Positions 35,725 through 44,837 of a DNA stretch of 64,000 nucleotides are shown here, piece after piece. Each line of letters begins with the position of its first letter. The first letter of the stretch is position 1. The notes beneath the pieces were generated by a model. That model was not told where the DNA came from. It did not search any database and was given only the letters and a program-made list of their open reading frames with translations. The DNA comes from Nitrospira sp. (GTDB lineage: Bacteria; Nitrospirota; Nitrospiria; Nitrospirales; Nitrospiraceae). Where the stretch lies: the NCBI GenBank assembly GCA_030123625.1, contig CP126121.1, forward strand, positions 908,179 to 972,178, given 5' to 3'. Position numbers and translations under genes: made by a program.

Positions 35725-36213
35725 TTACGGTTCCAGCCACTTGTACATGACCAACGCATCAACGTAACCTTTGGATGGGTGACGGAACGCTTTTGGTAAG
35801 CGACCCACGGTCGTGAAGCCAAGTTTGTTCCAAAGCCTGACCGCCCCTTCATTGCTGGACACGACGAAATTGAACTGCATGGCCTTGTACCCAAGTTCCC
35901 GTGCGATTGCTTGAGAGTGCTCGCACATCGCCGTCGCGACCCCCCGTCCTCTGGCAGCCGATGAAACCATATAGCCGCAATTGCAGACATGGTCGCCAGG
36001 ACCGAGCTGATTCGTCCTTATGTAGTATGTTCCCAGGATTTTTCCATTCTCTTCGAACACATACGTTTTTCTTGGAGTATCTATCCAGAGCTCGATTGCT
36101 TGTTCTTGAGTGATGTCTCGCGGATATCCATAGGTTTCACCGGCGGCTGCGATCTCGTGGAAAATCGGCCCAATCTGCGCAAAATCGTCTCGTGTCGCCT
36201 CTCGAATAGTCAT
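35725..36213 (-). CDS. GNAT N-acetyltransferase
   Basis: A 162-aa GNAT-fold acetyltransferase from the ATG at 36213 (MTIREATRDDF, the standard beginning of the fold). Motif A is visible in CNCGYMVSSAARGRGVATAMCEHS (acetyl-CoA pyrophosphate loop RGRGVA), motif B in NFVVSSNEGAVRLWNKLGF. The longer upstream frame has no homologous sequence. The ribosome-binding site is weak. The acceptor substrate is unknown. Confidence 0.85.
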   Translation of the reverse strand: MTIREATRDDFAQIGPIFHEIAAAGETYGYPRDITQEQAIELWIDTPRKTYVFEENGKILGTYYIRTNQLGPGDHVCNCGYMVSSAARGRGVATAMCEHSQAIARELGYKAMQFNFVVSSNEGAVRLWNKLGFTTVGRLPKAFRHPSKGYVDALVMYKWLEP

Positions 36214-36750
36214 GCCGCTTAATTTGCTTGCTGCGAAAAGCCCGTGTGTCAATGAACCTCGTATGGTCCGGTCGGGCTCTATCTCTCCTGTGCATAGTGC
36301 GAAGTCGAATGCCGTCACATCACACTGTTGGCCGGCCTCTGATCGATCTCTCTGATACCCTCCCCGGATCGCTCGTCGCTGCGTTTTATGCTGCCTTCCT
36401 CATAGTCGACTTCGCAGGCGCTCATAGCCTTCTTCAATTCGTCGCACGATCATACGGACCGCGTTCACTGAGATCAAGCTTAGGCAATGTCCTCCTTTCG
36501 AACGGCCGCATTGACAGGGGCGCTTATGAAAGTGCACCATACGTATCTCATTGATCTATTGGAACGCGCGTATCAAACAGCTTGACTGCCGTGTTCGTTG
36601 CGCCTAGGGTGATAGAGTCATGAGCACACTTCCACGATGAGATCCCTTGGAAACTCAGGGTGGAAGACAAGAAGGAATTCCTCATCAGAGGGCGTTGCGG
36701 AGAATGTGCAGCGCCGTGTTAAATCTTAGAAAATAAAGGAGGCCAGGATC
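36214..36750. other. Intergenic region with no supported gene
   Basis: About 535 bases between the GNAT gene and the ferredoxin gene. A 108-codon plus-strand frame from 36228 lacks a ribosome-binding site and has no recognisable motif, so I leave it out. The right edge carries the AAAGGAGG site of the ferredoxin gene. Confidence 0.45.
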
Positions 36751-37098
36751 ATGGCACTGCTGATTACCGACGAATGTATCAATTGTGGCGCCTGCCTGCC
36801 GGAATGCCCGAACGAGGCCATCTTCGAAACTCGCAGCGACGCGGAGGCGAAGGGAAATCATGTGGGCGACGGCCAAGGAGTGGGTGACAATATTTATGTG
36901 ATCACCCATGATCGGTGTACCGAGTGTGTCGGTCATTTTGACGAACCTCAATGTGCGGCAGTCTGTCCGGTCGATAACTGTTGTATTTCTGATCCAGCTT
37001 ATCCGGAGGGGACCGACGTCCTGCTGGAAAAGGCGAAGACACTCAATCCTGACAAGCCTATCGATCCGGCAAAAGTTTGGAGCGGCGTGCGGAACTGA
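36751..37098 (+). CDS. 2[4Fe-4S] ferredoxin (YfhL/Alvin type)
   Basis: A 115-aa bacterial-type ferredoxin. The first cluster motif is CINCGACLPECP (residues about 9-20); the second is CTECVGHFDEPQCAAVCP with the eight-residue insertion typical of YfhL/Allochromatium-type ferredoxins, which have a very low-potential cluster. A roughly 25-residue insertion (GNHVGDGQGVGDN) separates the motifs and a helical C-terminal extension follows. A strong AAAGGAGG site precedes the ATG. It could serve as electron partner of the 2-oxoacid oxidoreductase, but that is inference. Confidence 0.92.
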   Translation: MALLITDECINCGACLPECPNEAIFETRSDAEAKGNHVGDGQGVGDNIYVITHDRCTECVGHFDEPQCAAVCPVDNCCISDPAYPEGTDVLLEKAKTLNPDKPIDPAKVWSGVRN

Positions 37099-37193
37099 TC
37101 GTTTCCTTCGAGGTTCCGTACCACTTGAGGATGCTGACATTGCGCGGGACAGTCAGGTGTGCCTTGGCATAACCGAAACGAATAGTCATAGTC

Positions 37194-37496
37194 ATGGCTG
37201 ATAAGGGTCCAAGATTTCTGACAAATGCCACGGTCATCAAGGTTTTAGCCAAAGTCTTTGCTTTCCAAGCCATCGAGATCAACCTCTTGCGTTCCCAGGC
37301 TGGAATATCCGATACGAATTGGAAAACCCTTAAGCGGGAAGCCTTTAAGAAAACCTACGCCAAGCAACGCGCTTTTTATGAGGATCGCTTGACGGGCGCG
37401 TTCGCTTTGGAACACATTTCCCAATCTGAACGTGAGACAAGGCTTCTCGAGCTCTGGCTCAAACAGAGTGAGGAGTCTCCCAAAGACGAACCATAA
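37194..37496 (+). CDS. Hypothetical protein
   Basis: Unrecognised 100-aa, charged, mainly helical protein (TNWKTLKREAFKKTYAKQRAF, SERETRLLELWLKQSEES). It has no signal peptide or cysteines. The ATG lacks a strong Shine-Dalgarno sequence. It lies downstream of the ferredoxin gene on the same strand with a 95-base gap. Confidence 0.5.
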   Translation: MADKGPRFLTNATVIKVLAKVFAFQAIEINLLRSQAGISDTNWKTLKREAFKKTYAKQRAFYEDRLTGAFALEHISQSERETRLLELWLKQSEESPKDEP

Positions 37497-37624
37497 TCTC
37501 CGCCGAGGCACGTATCGCCTCAAGGCCTGCCGGAAAAGGTATCTGATTGCTTAACTTTTCTCGGTAAGGTGTGAGACATCAAAAGGGACTGTTTGAGTAA
37601 TCTAAGGTCTCTTGGAGAACAGCC

Positions 37625-38050
37625 ATGAGCACAAATCGCTTCCTACGGATGCAGGCCGGGCGGGTGCTTCTTGTTGGGGCTGTCTTTTGCACGGTACTGG
37701 TGGGAACAAGCGAATCTGTACTGGCTCATGGTGGTGAAGACATATCCGAGGCGAGTCCAGTACACTCAAGCCCATCCAGCTCATCGAATCTATCCAGCCC
37801 TGAAGCAGCCGGGCTCCAAGCAGCCTGCTGGGCTCTCACTATTCCCTACGGTGCCGCGAAAATGGCCTATGCGATCGGCGGGGGCATTATAGGCGGCTTC
37901 GCTTGGGCGATGACAGGAGGGGGCATGGAGGTGGCAAAGTCCATCTGGATTCCCTCGATGACAGGCGACTACATCGTCCAGCCGCAGCATCTCACCGGAG
38001 AGAAGCCCCTTCACTTCGTGGGCGTGTCGTCAGAGGGACCTCTGTCATAA
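37625..38050 (+). CDS. Exported hypothetical protein with Gly-rich membrane-like segment
   Basis: Unrecognised 141-aa protein. A signal peptide (GRVLLVGAVFCTVLVGTSESVLAHG) is followed by a Ser/Pro linker and a hydrophobic small-residue segment (YGAAKMAYAIGGGIIGGFAWAMTGG) that could form a helical hairpin in a membrane; the end is polar (GDYIVQPQHLTGEKPL). The ATG follows TTGGAGAAC. Probably an envelope protein. Confidence 0.65.
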   Translation: MSTNRFLRMQAGRVLLVGAVFCTVLVGTSESVLAHGGEDISEASPVHSSPSSSSNLSSPEAAGLQAACWALTIPYGAAKMAYAIGGGIIGGFAWAMTGGGMEVAKSIWIPSMTGDYIVQPQHLTGEKPLHFVGVSSEGPLS

Positions 38051-38301
38051 CACCTTCTTTCAGGTCTAGTACGGCCTGCCTCGTCCTGCAACTCGCCGCG
38101 GAGAAAAGGGCATGGGATACAGAAAAAGTATCCGACCCTTAACGTACTCCCGTCGACAAACCTTATTATGCCCTAACAGATGCGAATGACTCCTTCTCCA
38201 TCGAGGACCTCCGCCTCAAGGCCTGGCATCCTATCCGGTACGCAAGAGCAGAGCTCACGGTGACGGTCAATAAGACGGTCTCACTGATAAGGTAACAGCC
38301 C
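38051..38301. other. Intergenic region next to IS relic
   Basis: No supported gene. One plus frame (DSFSIEDLRLKAWHPIRYAR) may be further degraded relic sequence, but I cannot assign it. Confidence 0.35.
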
Positions 38302-38568
38302 ATGATCAGGTGCAGCCCGGTGAGGCTCCGCTTTGGCATGAAAGGGGGGTACACAATTCTGATCTCGGGCCAGGTTGGTAGGTTTCGAGCATTTCCCGTC
38401 ACCGACATGAGCCGCTCCTCTACCGAACGTGGGACCTTCACCAGGATGCCGCGTGCTCTATCAGCGACCCTGGCATGCGGCAAGGCGAAGAAGTTGGTAG
38501 CGACGGCGTGCATGCGAAACCTATTCATCATTTTCAACGCGATGCTGAACAGCGGGACGCCATAGCGT
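38302..38568 (+). pseudogene. IS110-family transposase C-terminal relic
   Basis: The frame ends in LACGKAKKLVATACMRNL followed by FIIFNAMLNSGTP, which matches the highly conserved tail of IS110-family transposases (AGKAKKVALTACMRKLL, then LNAMLRxGTPW). Upstream sequence is too degraded to align and there is no N-terminal RuvC-like domain or start. It is a decayed insertion-sequence remnant. Confidence 0.7.
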
Positions 38569-38632
38569 GTTGTCGCCGCCCAACGTGCCTTGATATTCAA
38601 GACAGTTGCTACCCCCTTGGTGAATTACCACG

Positions 38633-39322
38633 CTATGCGATTTTCATCATAGCAATCGGCATCTGTACGATCTGACCAAAGGCTCCCTGTCCCGTCATCA
38701 TCCCTTGAAGAGTCCAATTGGCATTAATCTGAGCACGGAGTTCACAGGGAATATCGAATTCGCCTCTACATACTCCAAGAACATGCATAATATTGTTCAT
38801 TGGGTCGAATAGTCCCTCGGCCAAAAAGGTGGGCACACCACCTATTCCAGCAACTACGTTGAGATATGGCCCGAACTGTCTGATGTACGTTTGATCATTC
38901 AAATTCTGTGGATGCCCCCAAATACCCGTTAGATCGATACCGAGGAACCCCTGAGTGCGAGATGGCACCCAAGAATTTCCATGCTGTGCCGCTACATTCT
39001 GGAGTCTAGACAACCACTGATTCCCTCCAGCATATCCGTCTGGCATCTGTGCCTGAAACGGCTGCATATGTTGCGAGACTACACCCGATGGTGCTGTTTG
39101 CGGAGCGGCCCCTGCTTGAGGTAAGAGTCCTTTGACAGCCTGAATCGCGTCCACAACATCTTTTGTTGTTTGTGCTGCAGTGCCTATATCGGACACTATA
39201 GACATGATCTTTGCCCAAGGCACCTCTGCTTCGGCAGTGCGTGGCCATACAAAATCAAACCCCATACCAGCAACTCCCAGACTTATGCACTGCATGAAGC
39301 TTCGCCGGGTTATCGTGTTCAT
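38633..39322 (-). CDS. Tat-exported hypothetical protein
   Basis: Unrecognised 229-aa protein with a twin-arginine signal peptide (ITRRSFMQCISLGVAGMGF, cleavage near AEA-EV). The mature part contains helical (SDIGTAAQTTKDVVDAIQAV) and loop segments (GFLGIDLTGIWGHPQNLND, AEGLFDPMNNIMHVLG). The ATG follows GGAGGTACTT, so the start is firm. The Tat signal suggests export after folding; no cofactor motif is visible. Confidence 0.7.
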   Translation of the reverse strand: MNTITRRSFMQCISLGVAGMGFDFVWPRTAEAEVPWAKIMSIVSDIGTAAQTTKDVVDAIQAVKGLLPQAGAAPQTAPSGVVSQHMQPFQAQMPDGYAGGNQWLSRLQNVAAQHGNSWVPSRTQGFLGIDLTGIWGHPQNLNDQTYIRQFGPYLNVVAGIGGVPTFLAEGLFDPMNNIMHVLGVCRGEFDIPCELRAQINANWTLQGMMTGQGAFGQIVQMPIAMMKIA

Positions 39323-39833
39323 AAGTACCTCCTCGTTTCACCTATATGGAAACGAATTCCTACATGTTTCTTGGGATCTGAAACTGACGTACTCCAATCA
39401 TCTAAGCCATCCGCAGAAGACTGGGCTCTATTGATCAGGGCAACAGCAAGCTTCATACCGGTCAAGATGATGAAAAGGTTTCCTTGGATGATCGAGCTTC
39501 TACGAAACAGACGTGTTGTAGCCGGAATGACCAAGTCCTATGACCTGTATCTTTATGGATTAAGAGGGTGAATCGAAATCGATCCACAACCGTTGTGAGG
39601 GAAACAGGTGCTTCCTCCAGCCATTGGCGCGAGAAGTGTCCTGCAATCTATGGGCAAGCCTCCTTCATGCGGGAGGATGAGACGGGATCGTTGCCCGTGG
39701 ATGTCTTGGGGAGCTGCCGAGAGGGCGGTTGAGCAGTGTCGAAGAAGGATGGAGATGGGGTGAGAGTAACCGGGCTTGTACAGGTGCTGAAGAAGGAAGC
39801 TCCGCGGGACGTCAGAGTTCAGGCCACACAGAT
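39323..39833. other. Intergenic region with no supported gene
   Basis: About 510 bases between the Tat-signal gene and the truncated DUF2235 gene. Frames of 70-130 codons on both strands lack ribosome-binding sites and motifs. This is probably decayed sequence of the accessory zone. Confidence 0.4.
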
Positions 39834-40166
39834 TCACATCCTCGAATCAAAACTGATTCGGTGACCTGCAAGACGGCCCAATAAAAACAACAGAGCGCCA
39901 CCCAAATCATTGCTCACTGAGATGCACAGAACAAGACTCGACCCCAATTCCACAATCGCAAATGCCGAGGCAAGCCACTTCATGAAAACGTGTCCTGCAG
40001 TGCCAATTCCATCGCCGTAAACTGCCACTTGTGGCGTTAACCGTGGGTCGTAGGTATGGCTTTGAATATCAACCGCTTCGTAAAGCTTAAATACATTGGT
40101 CCCTCGTCCTTTAATGGCAATATTGCCCGTCCCATCTGAGCAGAGGACGATGTTCTTCCCATCCAT
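39834..40166 (-). pseudogene. Truncated DUF2235 paralogue
   Basis: A 110-aa frame whose first 55 residues (KNIVLCSDGTGNIAIKGRG, NVFKLYEAVDIQ, LTPQVAVYGDGIGT) match the N-terminus of the DUF2235 hydrolase at 28893-30479. It then diverges into a hydrophobic tail (FAIVELGSSLVLCISVS) and stops before the GFSRG nucleophile. It retains a good start with GAGGGAGAG upstream, so it could still be translated, but it lacks all catalytic residues. It is best read as the 5' remnant of a duplicated gene. Confidence 0.8.
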
Positions 40167-40469
40167 AGGACTCTCTCCCTCTTCGTTCGTTGTTAGTTCC
40201 TCCAAGCCATTCTCCGGCCGATGTTAGTGAAAATCATAAACGGATAGACAGGTATTTTTAATGATCAAACTTCTACCTATTAGAATCGTAAAATAACTTT
40301 TGGGTAAGTTCTGTAGTTCCCGCTTATGCCCAAACAGCGGGTTTTCATTATCCCAATCTCCTTGGCTTGCTGCTGGTGCGCCTTTGCCAGTTAGGCGAAC
40401 GGCGCATTGTCGCATTTACACTCGCCCACTTATCTGTCTTCGGCTTGGAGTGAGTCCGATCGCGGCTAC
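40167..40469. other. Intergenic region with no supported gene
   Basis: About 300 bases upstream of the truncated DUF2235 gene. AT-rich toward 40230-40310 and likely promoter-bearing. No coding frame is supported. Confidence 0.4.
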
Positions 40470-41450
40470 TTACTGTGGAAGGTACTGCTGCTTCCAAACG
40501 CAGCCAATAAACTCAGGCGTACAATCATCAACCAGGACTAAAGGCGCAAGATTATAATTATGAGGAGTCGTAACGGCCTTTACTGCCAATTTAGGATTAG
40601 TTCTGCTGACTAACAGCCCATCTGAACGCAGGTCCCATTGGCAATCAGTATTATTTGAGGGACAATTGTTAACTAAGGTTATCTTGGCCCCAACAAAGGC
40701 TCCCCCATAAGCATTCCATGCTAAGGCAGGTGAACGATTACTCGTTATCATACCGTCCTTGCGCCAGTTCCAAATCATGTTATTAACAAGAGGGTTATTC
40801 TTCTGCACAACGAGTTCAGCCTTATGCTGGACCTCACCATGAGGGGTGGCAGCAAAATCCCCTTCTCCCAAAATATGGGTGAAAATAAAAAGAGGCCCAT
40901 CTCCAGGATACGGCCAGCTAGAAGAATAATTCTGCCACCCACACCTAGGCGCACAATGCGTCCAGTTGACTAGCTTCAGGGGTGAACGATGATGAAATCC
41001 TTCAGCTGGATAGACGGCAAGACTCAGGTCGGTATTGCTAACTATCACTCCATCGGTTCGAACTGTCCAGGTACAGTCTGTGATACTTGGCTGACAGTTG
41101 TTAACCAAGACTACTTCTGCGCCAGGGCGGGCACCTCCAAACGCGTTCCACGCCAGCGTAGGGTCCGAGTCACTGACGATCATACCGTTCGGCAGCAGGG
41201 TCCAGGTGCAGTCAGTGTTCTTCGGAGGACAACCAGAGACTATTTTAAGCCTCGTACCATGTGCAGAGCCACCATAGGCATTTATTTGAAACTCCTCGAA
41301 TGCAGGCGCGTCGCCTCGCGTATAAATTGGGTCTCCTGCCCATACAGTTGAGCCTATGAAGATAGCCAGCACAGATATTGAAACCCATAATCCTACGGTG
41401 GTTACTGTTCCAATGACATGCGACCATGTCTTTTCGTTGATCTTGGCCAT
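40470..41450 (-). CDS. Secreted Cys/Trp-repeat protein, possibly ricin-type lectin fold
   Basis: A 326-aa protein with an N-terminal membrane segment or uncleaved signal (VIGTVTTVGLWVSISVLAIF). The mature part holds about five repeats of the form LVNNCxxxxTDCxWxLRxDGxIVSxTDxxLAxNAxGG (such as GCPPKNTDCTWTLLPNGMIV, NCPSNNTDCQWDLRSDGLLV). The periodic W and DG positions recall beta-trefoil ricin B repeats, with cysteine pairs replacing other contacts. The start at 41450 follows AAAGGAGGG, which rules out the longer upstream frame. Carbohydrate binding is inference. Confidence 0.6.
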   Translation of the reverse strand: MAKINEKTWSHVIGTVTTVGLWVSISVLAIFIGSTVWAGDPIYTRGDAPAFEEFQINAYGGSAHGTRLKIVSGCPPKNTDCTWTLLPNGMIVSDSDPTLAWNAFGGARPGAEVVLVNNCQPSITDCTWTVRTDGVIVSNTDLSLAVYPAEGFHHRSPLKLVNWTHCAPRCGWQNYSSSWPYPGDGPLFIFTHILGEGDFAATPHGEVQHKAELVVQKNNPLVNNMIWNWRKDGMITSNRSPALAWNAYGGAFVGAKITLVNNCPSNNTDCQWDLRSDGLLVSRTNPKLAVKAVTTPHNYNLAPLVLVDDCTPEFIGCVWKQQYLPQ

Positions 41451-42050
41451 GACTATTTCCCTCCTTTGCTTCCAGTTTGCGAGGTTGCTAACAGATATGT
41501 AGTGGCGCACGTAGCCATCTGTTCGGATCTCCATCTGCCACTACTGGGCTGAGGCAAACTGCGCCCAAAAACAGCAAGCAAGATGCCAGGCAGTAAATAG
41601 GAAGCGATCATCCTATAAAGGCAAGAATTTCAGTAGATTCAACTTTGTGTGCAGTGTTGGAGCTCCAGGTAGGGTCATTGGAGCATGTATCGAAAGTGAT
41701 CTAGGATGTGGATCAAAATGGATTCACATGTCGTTACAGGTGATTTTCTACTGATTACACGAAAGTCTTGTTCTGGTCGGCAGAACCCTTACTCTCGTCT
41801 TCACATACAAAGAACTCCCGCTGATCAGGATGGGGGGCATCCCCGCATGGCGTGATGGACCGCTCATTCCTTCATCTTTCTCTGGCCTAGCCCAATTATT
41901 TAATCCCTGAACTTTCCTCATAACTTTCTCAACCTCCCCACTTTCCTGCATCGGCACTCCGGTTGCTCAAGCAATCCTCCGTCGGCGCACAGCAAGACAA
42001 GCGAAAGGAGGTGGTTTTACTCAAGGCAAGTTTTGAGTTTTGAATGATGC
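41451..42050. other. Intergenic region with no supported gene
   Basis: About 600 bases of upstream region of the Cys/Trp-repeat gene. AAAGGAGG at 42004-42011 is a strong ribosome-binding-like site but leads into a short frame that ends before the Pal fragment. This fits loss of the 5' part of that gene. Confidence 0.4.
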
Positions 42051-42428
42051 GTGTTGACCGATCAACAGGGTTCAGCGAGCTACAACAAGCACCTGGGCAT
42101 GAAGCGGGCTGAAACAGTCAAGGTTGAGCTGATCAATGTCGGAATCGCCGAACACCGGATCAAAGCGGTGAGTTTGGGCGAAGAAGGTGTGTTGTGTGTC
42201 GATGCGAGCGACATCTGCCGCCACATGAACCGCCGGGTGCATCTTGAGATCCGCAAGATTGGTCAGGAACACATGGTGTTTCCTCCTGCCCCGACCACAA
42301 CTTTCGAGATCTCAAACTCATCCATCGATTCGCCATCCTCGATGGGGGATGGGGGCTCAACAATCCAAAGTATTCTTCCTCCTCCATCTGATCCAACTGC
42401 CACATTGGAATCGGTCAGCGGCAGTTAA
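42051..42428 (+). pseudogene. 5'-truncated Pal/OmpA-like gene fragment
   Basis: The frame preserves the second half of a Pal-type OmpA domain: SASYNKHLGMKRAETVKVEL, VGIAEHRIKAVSLGEE, CRHMNRRVHLEIRKIG. The first half, including signal peptide, lipobox and the GHxD motif, is missing, with an in-frame stop at 42045-42047. A Pro/Ser-rich tail follows. It is a remnant; the frame could be translated from GTG/TTG but would lack an export signal. Confidence 0.75.
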
Positions 42429-42889
42429 GATTCAGAGGCCTCGGATGGATATTCTCCATCCCAAGGCTCAACTGCCATCCGTTCATGCGAGTCGGCCATT
42501 CGGCTCTGGCTGTGAAAAATTGGTCCCGGGATCTTTTTCACTATTCGATGGAGCCATCTTTTTTCGTTTAAGCTCTTGACAGATACGAAACATCGCTCCT
42601 GATGCCGGCAGCGATCATCCCCAGAACGGTGTTGAACCTGTGGATAGTATGTCGAACAGTGACAATAGAGGGGGTACAAGCAAGGGCGAATGGGTCATGT
42701 CAAGAACTCTTTCCCAGGAATATGTAAAAAAGTAAGGAATGTATGCTGAAACTACTATTACTTGTGGGTCTGACAATATGAGGCGGATGCCTAAAAAATA
42801 GGCGATTCGATGAATAATCACGCTATTCGCACCGTCTTTACCGAATAACATGACTTGTTCACATGGTTATCCACAGAAGATGGGGATGT
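42429..42889. other. Intergenic region with no supported gene
   Basis: About 460 bases, AT-rich toward the right, between the Pal fragment and the IS1595-type element. No frame with a credible start or motif. Confidence 0.4.
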
Positions 42890-42897
42890 GAATTTTC
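42890..42897. repeat. Target-site duplication, left copy
   Basis: GAATTTTC, directly repeated at 44905-44912 on the other side of the IS1595-type element. Confidence 0.85.
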
Positions 42898-42978
42898 GGC
42901 ATTAATATACAAGACTCATCACGATGGAGAAATGGGGATAACTACTGATGCTAGGAGTCTCCCTAGATGATCAATCGG

Positions 42979-43098
42979 CTATTTCTTACTCTTGGCTTTC
43001 TTGTGAGTCTTCGGAAGAGATGACTTCGGAACTGATGCCACAATAGCGAGGGCTTCCTTGAATCGGTCGAAGGGCGTTTTGGAATTGTTCGTTTCCAT
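42979..43098 (-). CDS. 39-aa Lys-rich passenger protein of the IS1595-type element
   Basis: A 39-codon frame from ATG at 43098, four bases after the stop of the preceding passenger gene. It encodes a helix (TPFDRFKEALAIVASVPKS) and a very basic tail (KTHKKAKSKK). The F-D-R-F-x-x-A-L pattern followed by VPK resembles short proteins found next to toxin-antitoxin-like genes, but I cannot name it. No strong Shine-Dalgarno sequence; translation may depend on coupling to the upstream gene. Confidence 0.55.
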   Translation of the reverse strand: METNNSKTPFDRFKEALAIVASVPKSSLPKTHKKAKSKK

Positions 43099-43102
43099 TG
43101 AT

Positions 43103-43360
43103 CTAGTGATTAAACATGTGATCAAAAATGTTTTCAGGTATTTTTAAACGCCGTAAAATTGTTCTGACTAATTCTAGCTCGTCTTGGCTGAACATCGCAT
43201 TCGATAGCCTATGAGTGACAGGGGTAAATCCTGTTACGCCTCCGGGGGCAGTTCTTCTAAGCATGAGTAAGTCCCCAATAGCACAGTCATCATCATCTAA
43301 AGTAACATCCCAGGTTGCTCGCAATTCCGTTATGAAATTGCCATAAGTTAGGCGAGACAC
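43103..43360 (-). CDS. 85-aa passenger protein, unknown (toxin candidate)
   Basis: Unrecognised 85-aa protein from a GTG start at 43360, overlapping the HicB-like gene by 13 bases. Visible features are an acidic stretch (TLDDDDCAIGDLLML) and a C-terminal helix (SQDELELVRTILRRLKIPEN). It does not show the dsRBD-like GSH motif of HicA. Its position directly after a HicB-like gene inside a mobile element suggests a paired function; the toxin assignment is inference only. Confidence 0.5.
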   Translation of the reverse strand: MSRLTYGNFITELRATWDVTLDDDDCAIGDLLMLRRTAPGGVTGFTPVTHRLSNAMFSQDELELVRTILRRLKIPENIFDHMFNH

Positions 43361-43686
43361 AGGTTTTCATCTCGATGCTTATAGAAAGGCTGCGCATGCG
43401 TAGATTCATTACGGGGGTGCCTGAAATCTATATCTAATATTATACCCTTCTGATTTTGTATCCTCGACCAGCTAGGCAATGGAGCAGGGGAGTACAAAGG
43501 CAAATTGTTTTCAAAAGCAAATAGCATATGCTTTTTAATCATCTTGATCAGCTCGTTAATAGCTGCATCCTCATCACGTCCTGATGACATGATGTCTAAT
43601 TCTAGGCAGTGAGCCAAAACGAGTGTTTCCTTCGGCTCAATCGATAAGTGAAAAGTATACCTATCGTTAATGGTAGAGTAATCCAT
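43348..43686 (-). CDS. HicB-like antitoxin-type protein (passenger gene)
   Basis: A 112-aa protein from the ATG at 43686, directly after a strong GGAGGAAG site. Residues 1-55 (YTFHLSIEPKETLVLAHCLE, LDIMSSGRDEDAAINELIKM) follow the HicB/UPF0150 fold pattern: beta strands ending in a CLELD block, then a helix with periodic sampling of small residues. There is no obvious C-terminal DNA-binding HTH, so it would be the short type. It leads the passenger operon. Confidence 0.6.
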   Translation of the reverse strand: MDYSTINDRYTFHLSIEPKETLVLAHCLELDIMSSGRDEDAAINELIKMIKKHMLFAFENNLPLYSPAPLPSWSRIQNQKGIILDIDFRHPRNESTHAQPFYKHRDENLCLA

Positions 43687-43901
43687 ACTTACTTCCTCCC
43701 TGTTCCCTTTTCGCCGTTTTGGGTTTAACAACCCCATTGTGGCTTTGGGGGCTAAGGATAATATATCAGGTAGTGCGCAAAAGGCTACTGGGAGTTGCAA
43801 TGGCGCAAATCCTATGCTAGGCAAAGCGCCCGTCTCATTTATAAGAACATTAAATCAACTACTTGCGTTGCCCCCTTCTCTGTCTTCTATAGCCATTCAC
43901 C

Positions 43902-44837
43902 CTAGTCCCACGTTTGACCGATCAGGGTCTTATATTCAACGCGCTTCCCTGAAATCTGTGAAAGCGCAGTCATAAACCGGCCCTGATCGTTGTCCTTCCG
44001 AGTATTGAACCGGAAGGATTGTTCATCCAAATACCGGAACAAATGGAACGGCTCAACACTGACATAGGTTCCCTTGATGCCCCGCTTGAGCAAGCTCCAA
44101 TAGTTCTCAATGCTGTTAGTGTGAACATTGCCTTTCACATAGGCTTCCGCATGATTAATTACTTGATGGGCATATTCTTTCCCGACTTTGACATAGGCAT
44201 GCGCTTCATCGCTATAGAGGTTGCTTCCAGGTACCACGTTTTCTTTGATAGCCTTCTCGATGAGCTTGGCCGATGCACGATTGAGAACAGCGGTTCTGAC
44301 TTCTCCTTTTCGTTCTAACATACCAATCACCACGGCTTTTCGAAAGAACCCTTCAGCTCGTTTCATCTTGATTTGCTTATCCACGTGCATGTTCCGGGCT
44401 TGGCCCCCAATATAAGTCTCGTCTGCCTCAACATCCCCCATAAGCTTTCGGTCAATCGAACCCTTCTGTAAGGCAAGCCGGAGCCGATGCATCATGAACC
44501 AAGCAGTTTTTTGAGTGACCTTCAAGGCTCGATGGATTTCATAGGAACTCACGCCATTCTTAGCACTAGTAATCATCCAGAGCGCACAGAACCACTTATC
44601 CAGCGATAACGCGCTATCCTCAAAAATAGTCCCGAGCTTCGCAGTGTATTGCTTGCGGCAATCCTTACACTGATACACATTGCGCGATTTCAGATAGCCA
44701 TGACGAGGTGAACGACACTTCGGACACTCAGGGCCATGGGGCCAGCGCATCGCCGAGAGTAAGTCCTGACAGCGTTGCGGATCAGCGAAGTACTTGATAG
44801 CTTCTTGAAGGGTGGTTGGGAGCTTGGGCTGACTCAT
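43902..44837 (-). CDS. IS1595-family transposase
   Basis: A 311-aa transposase. An N-terminal zinc ribbon (CPKC at 38-41 and CKDC at 57-60) is followed by a helical domain and a DDE-type ISXO2-like catalytic domain: Asp139 in EADETYIGG, Asp210 in LYSDEAHAY and the HTNSIENYWS block (about 239-248) that supplies the third catalytic position. Full length and intact, so the element is potentially active. It is read from the right end of the element inward, ahead of the passenger genes. Confidence 0.93.
   Translation of the reverse strand: MSQPKLPTTLQEAIKYFADPQRCQDLLSAMRWPHGPECPKCRSPRHGYLKSRNVYQCKDCRKQYTAKLGTIFEDSALSLDKWFCALWMITSAKNGVSSYEIHRALKVTQKTAWFMMHRLRLALQKGSIDRKLMGDVEADETYIGGQARNMHVDKQIKMKRAEGFFRKAVVIGMLERKGEVRTAVLNRASAKLIEKAIKENVVPGSNLYSDEAHAYVKVGKEYAHQVINHAEAYVKGNVHTNSIENYWSLLKRGIKGTYVSVEPFHLFRYLDEQSFRFNTRKDNDQGRFMTALSQISGKRVEYKTLIGQTWD

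Noticed and set aside
36228..36554. 108-codon plus-strand frame
   Set aside because: No Shine-Dalgarno, no domain, and it overlaps the promoter region of the GNAT gene.
38166..38600. 144-codon minus-strand frame
   Set aside because: Antisense to the IS110-type relic on the plus strand, which has the recognisable transposase tail.
43103..43360. Calling the 85-aa passenger protein HicA
   Set aside because: It is in the right place but lacks the small dsRBD-like pattern and catalytic His of HicA, so it is left as unknown.
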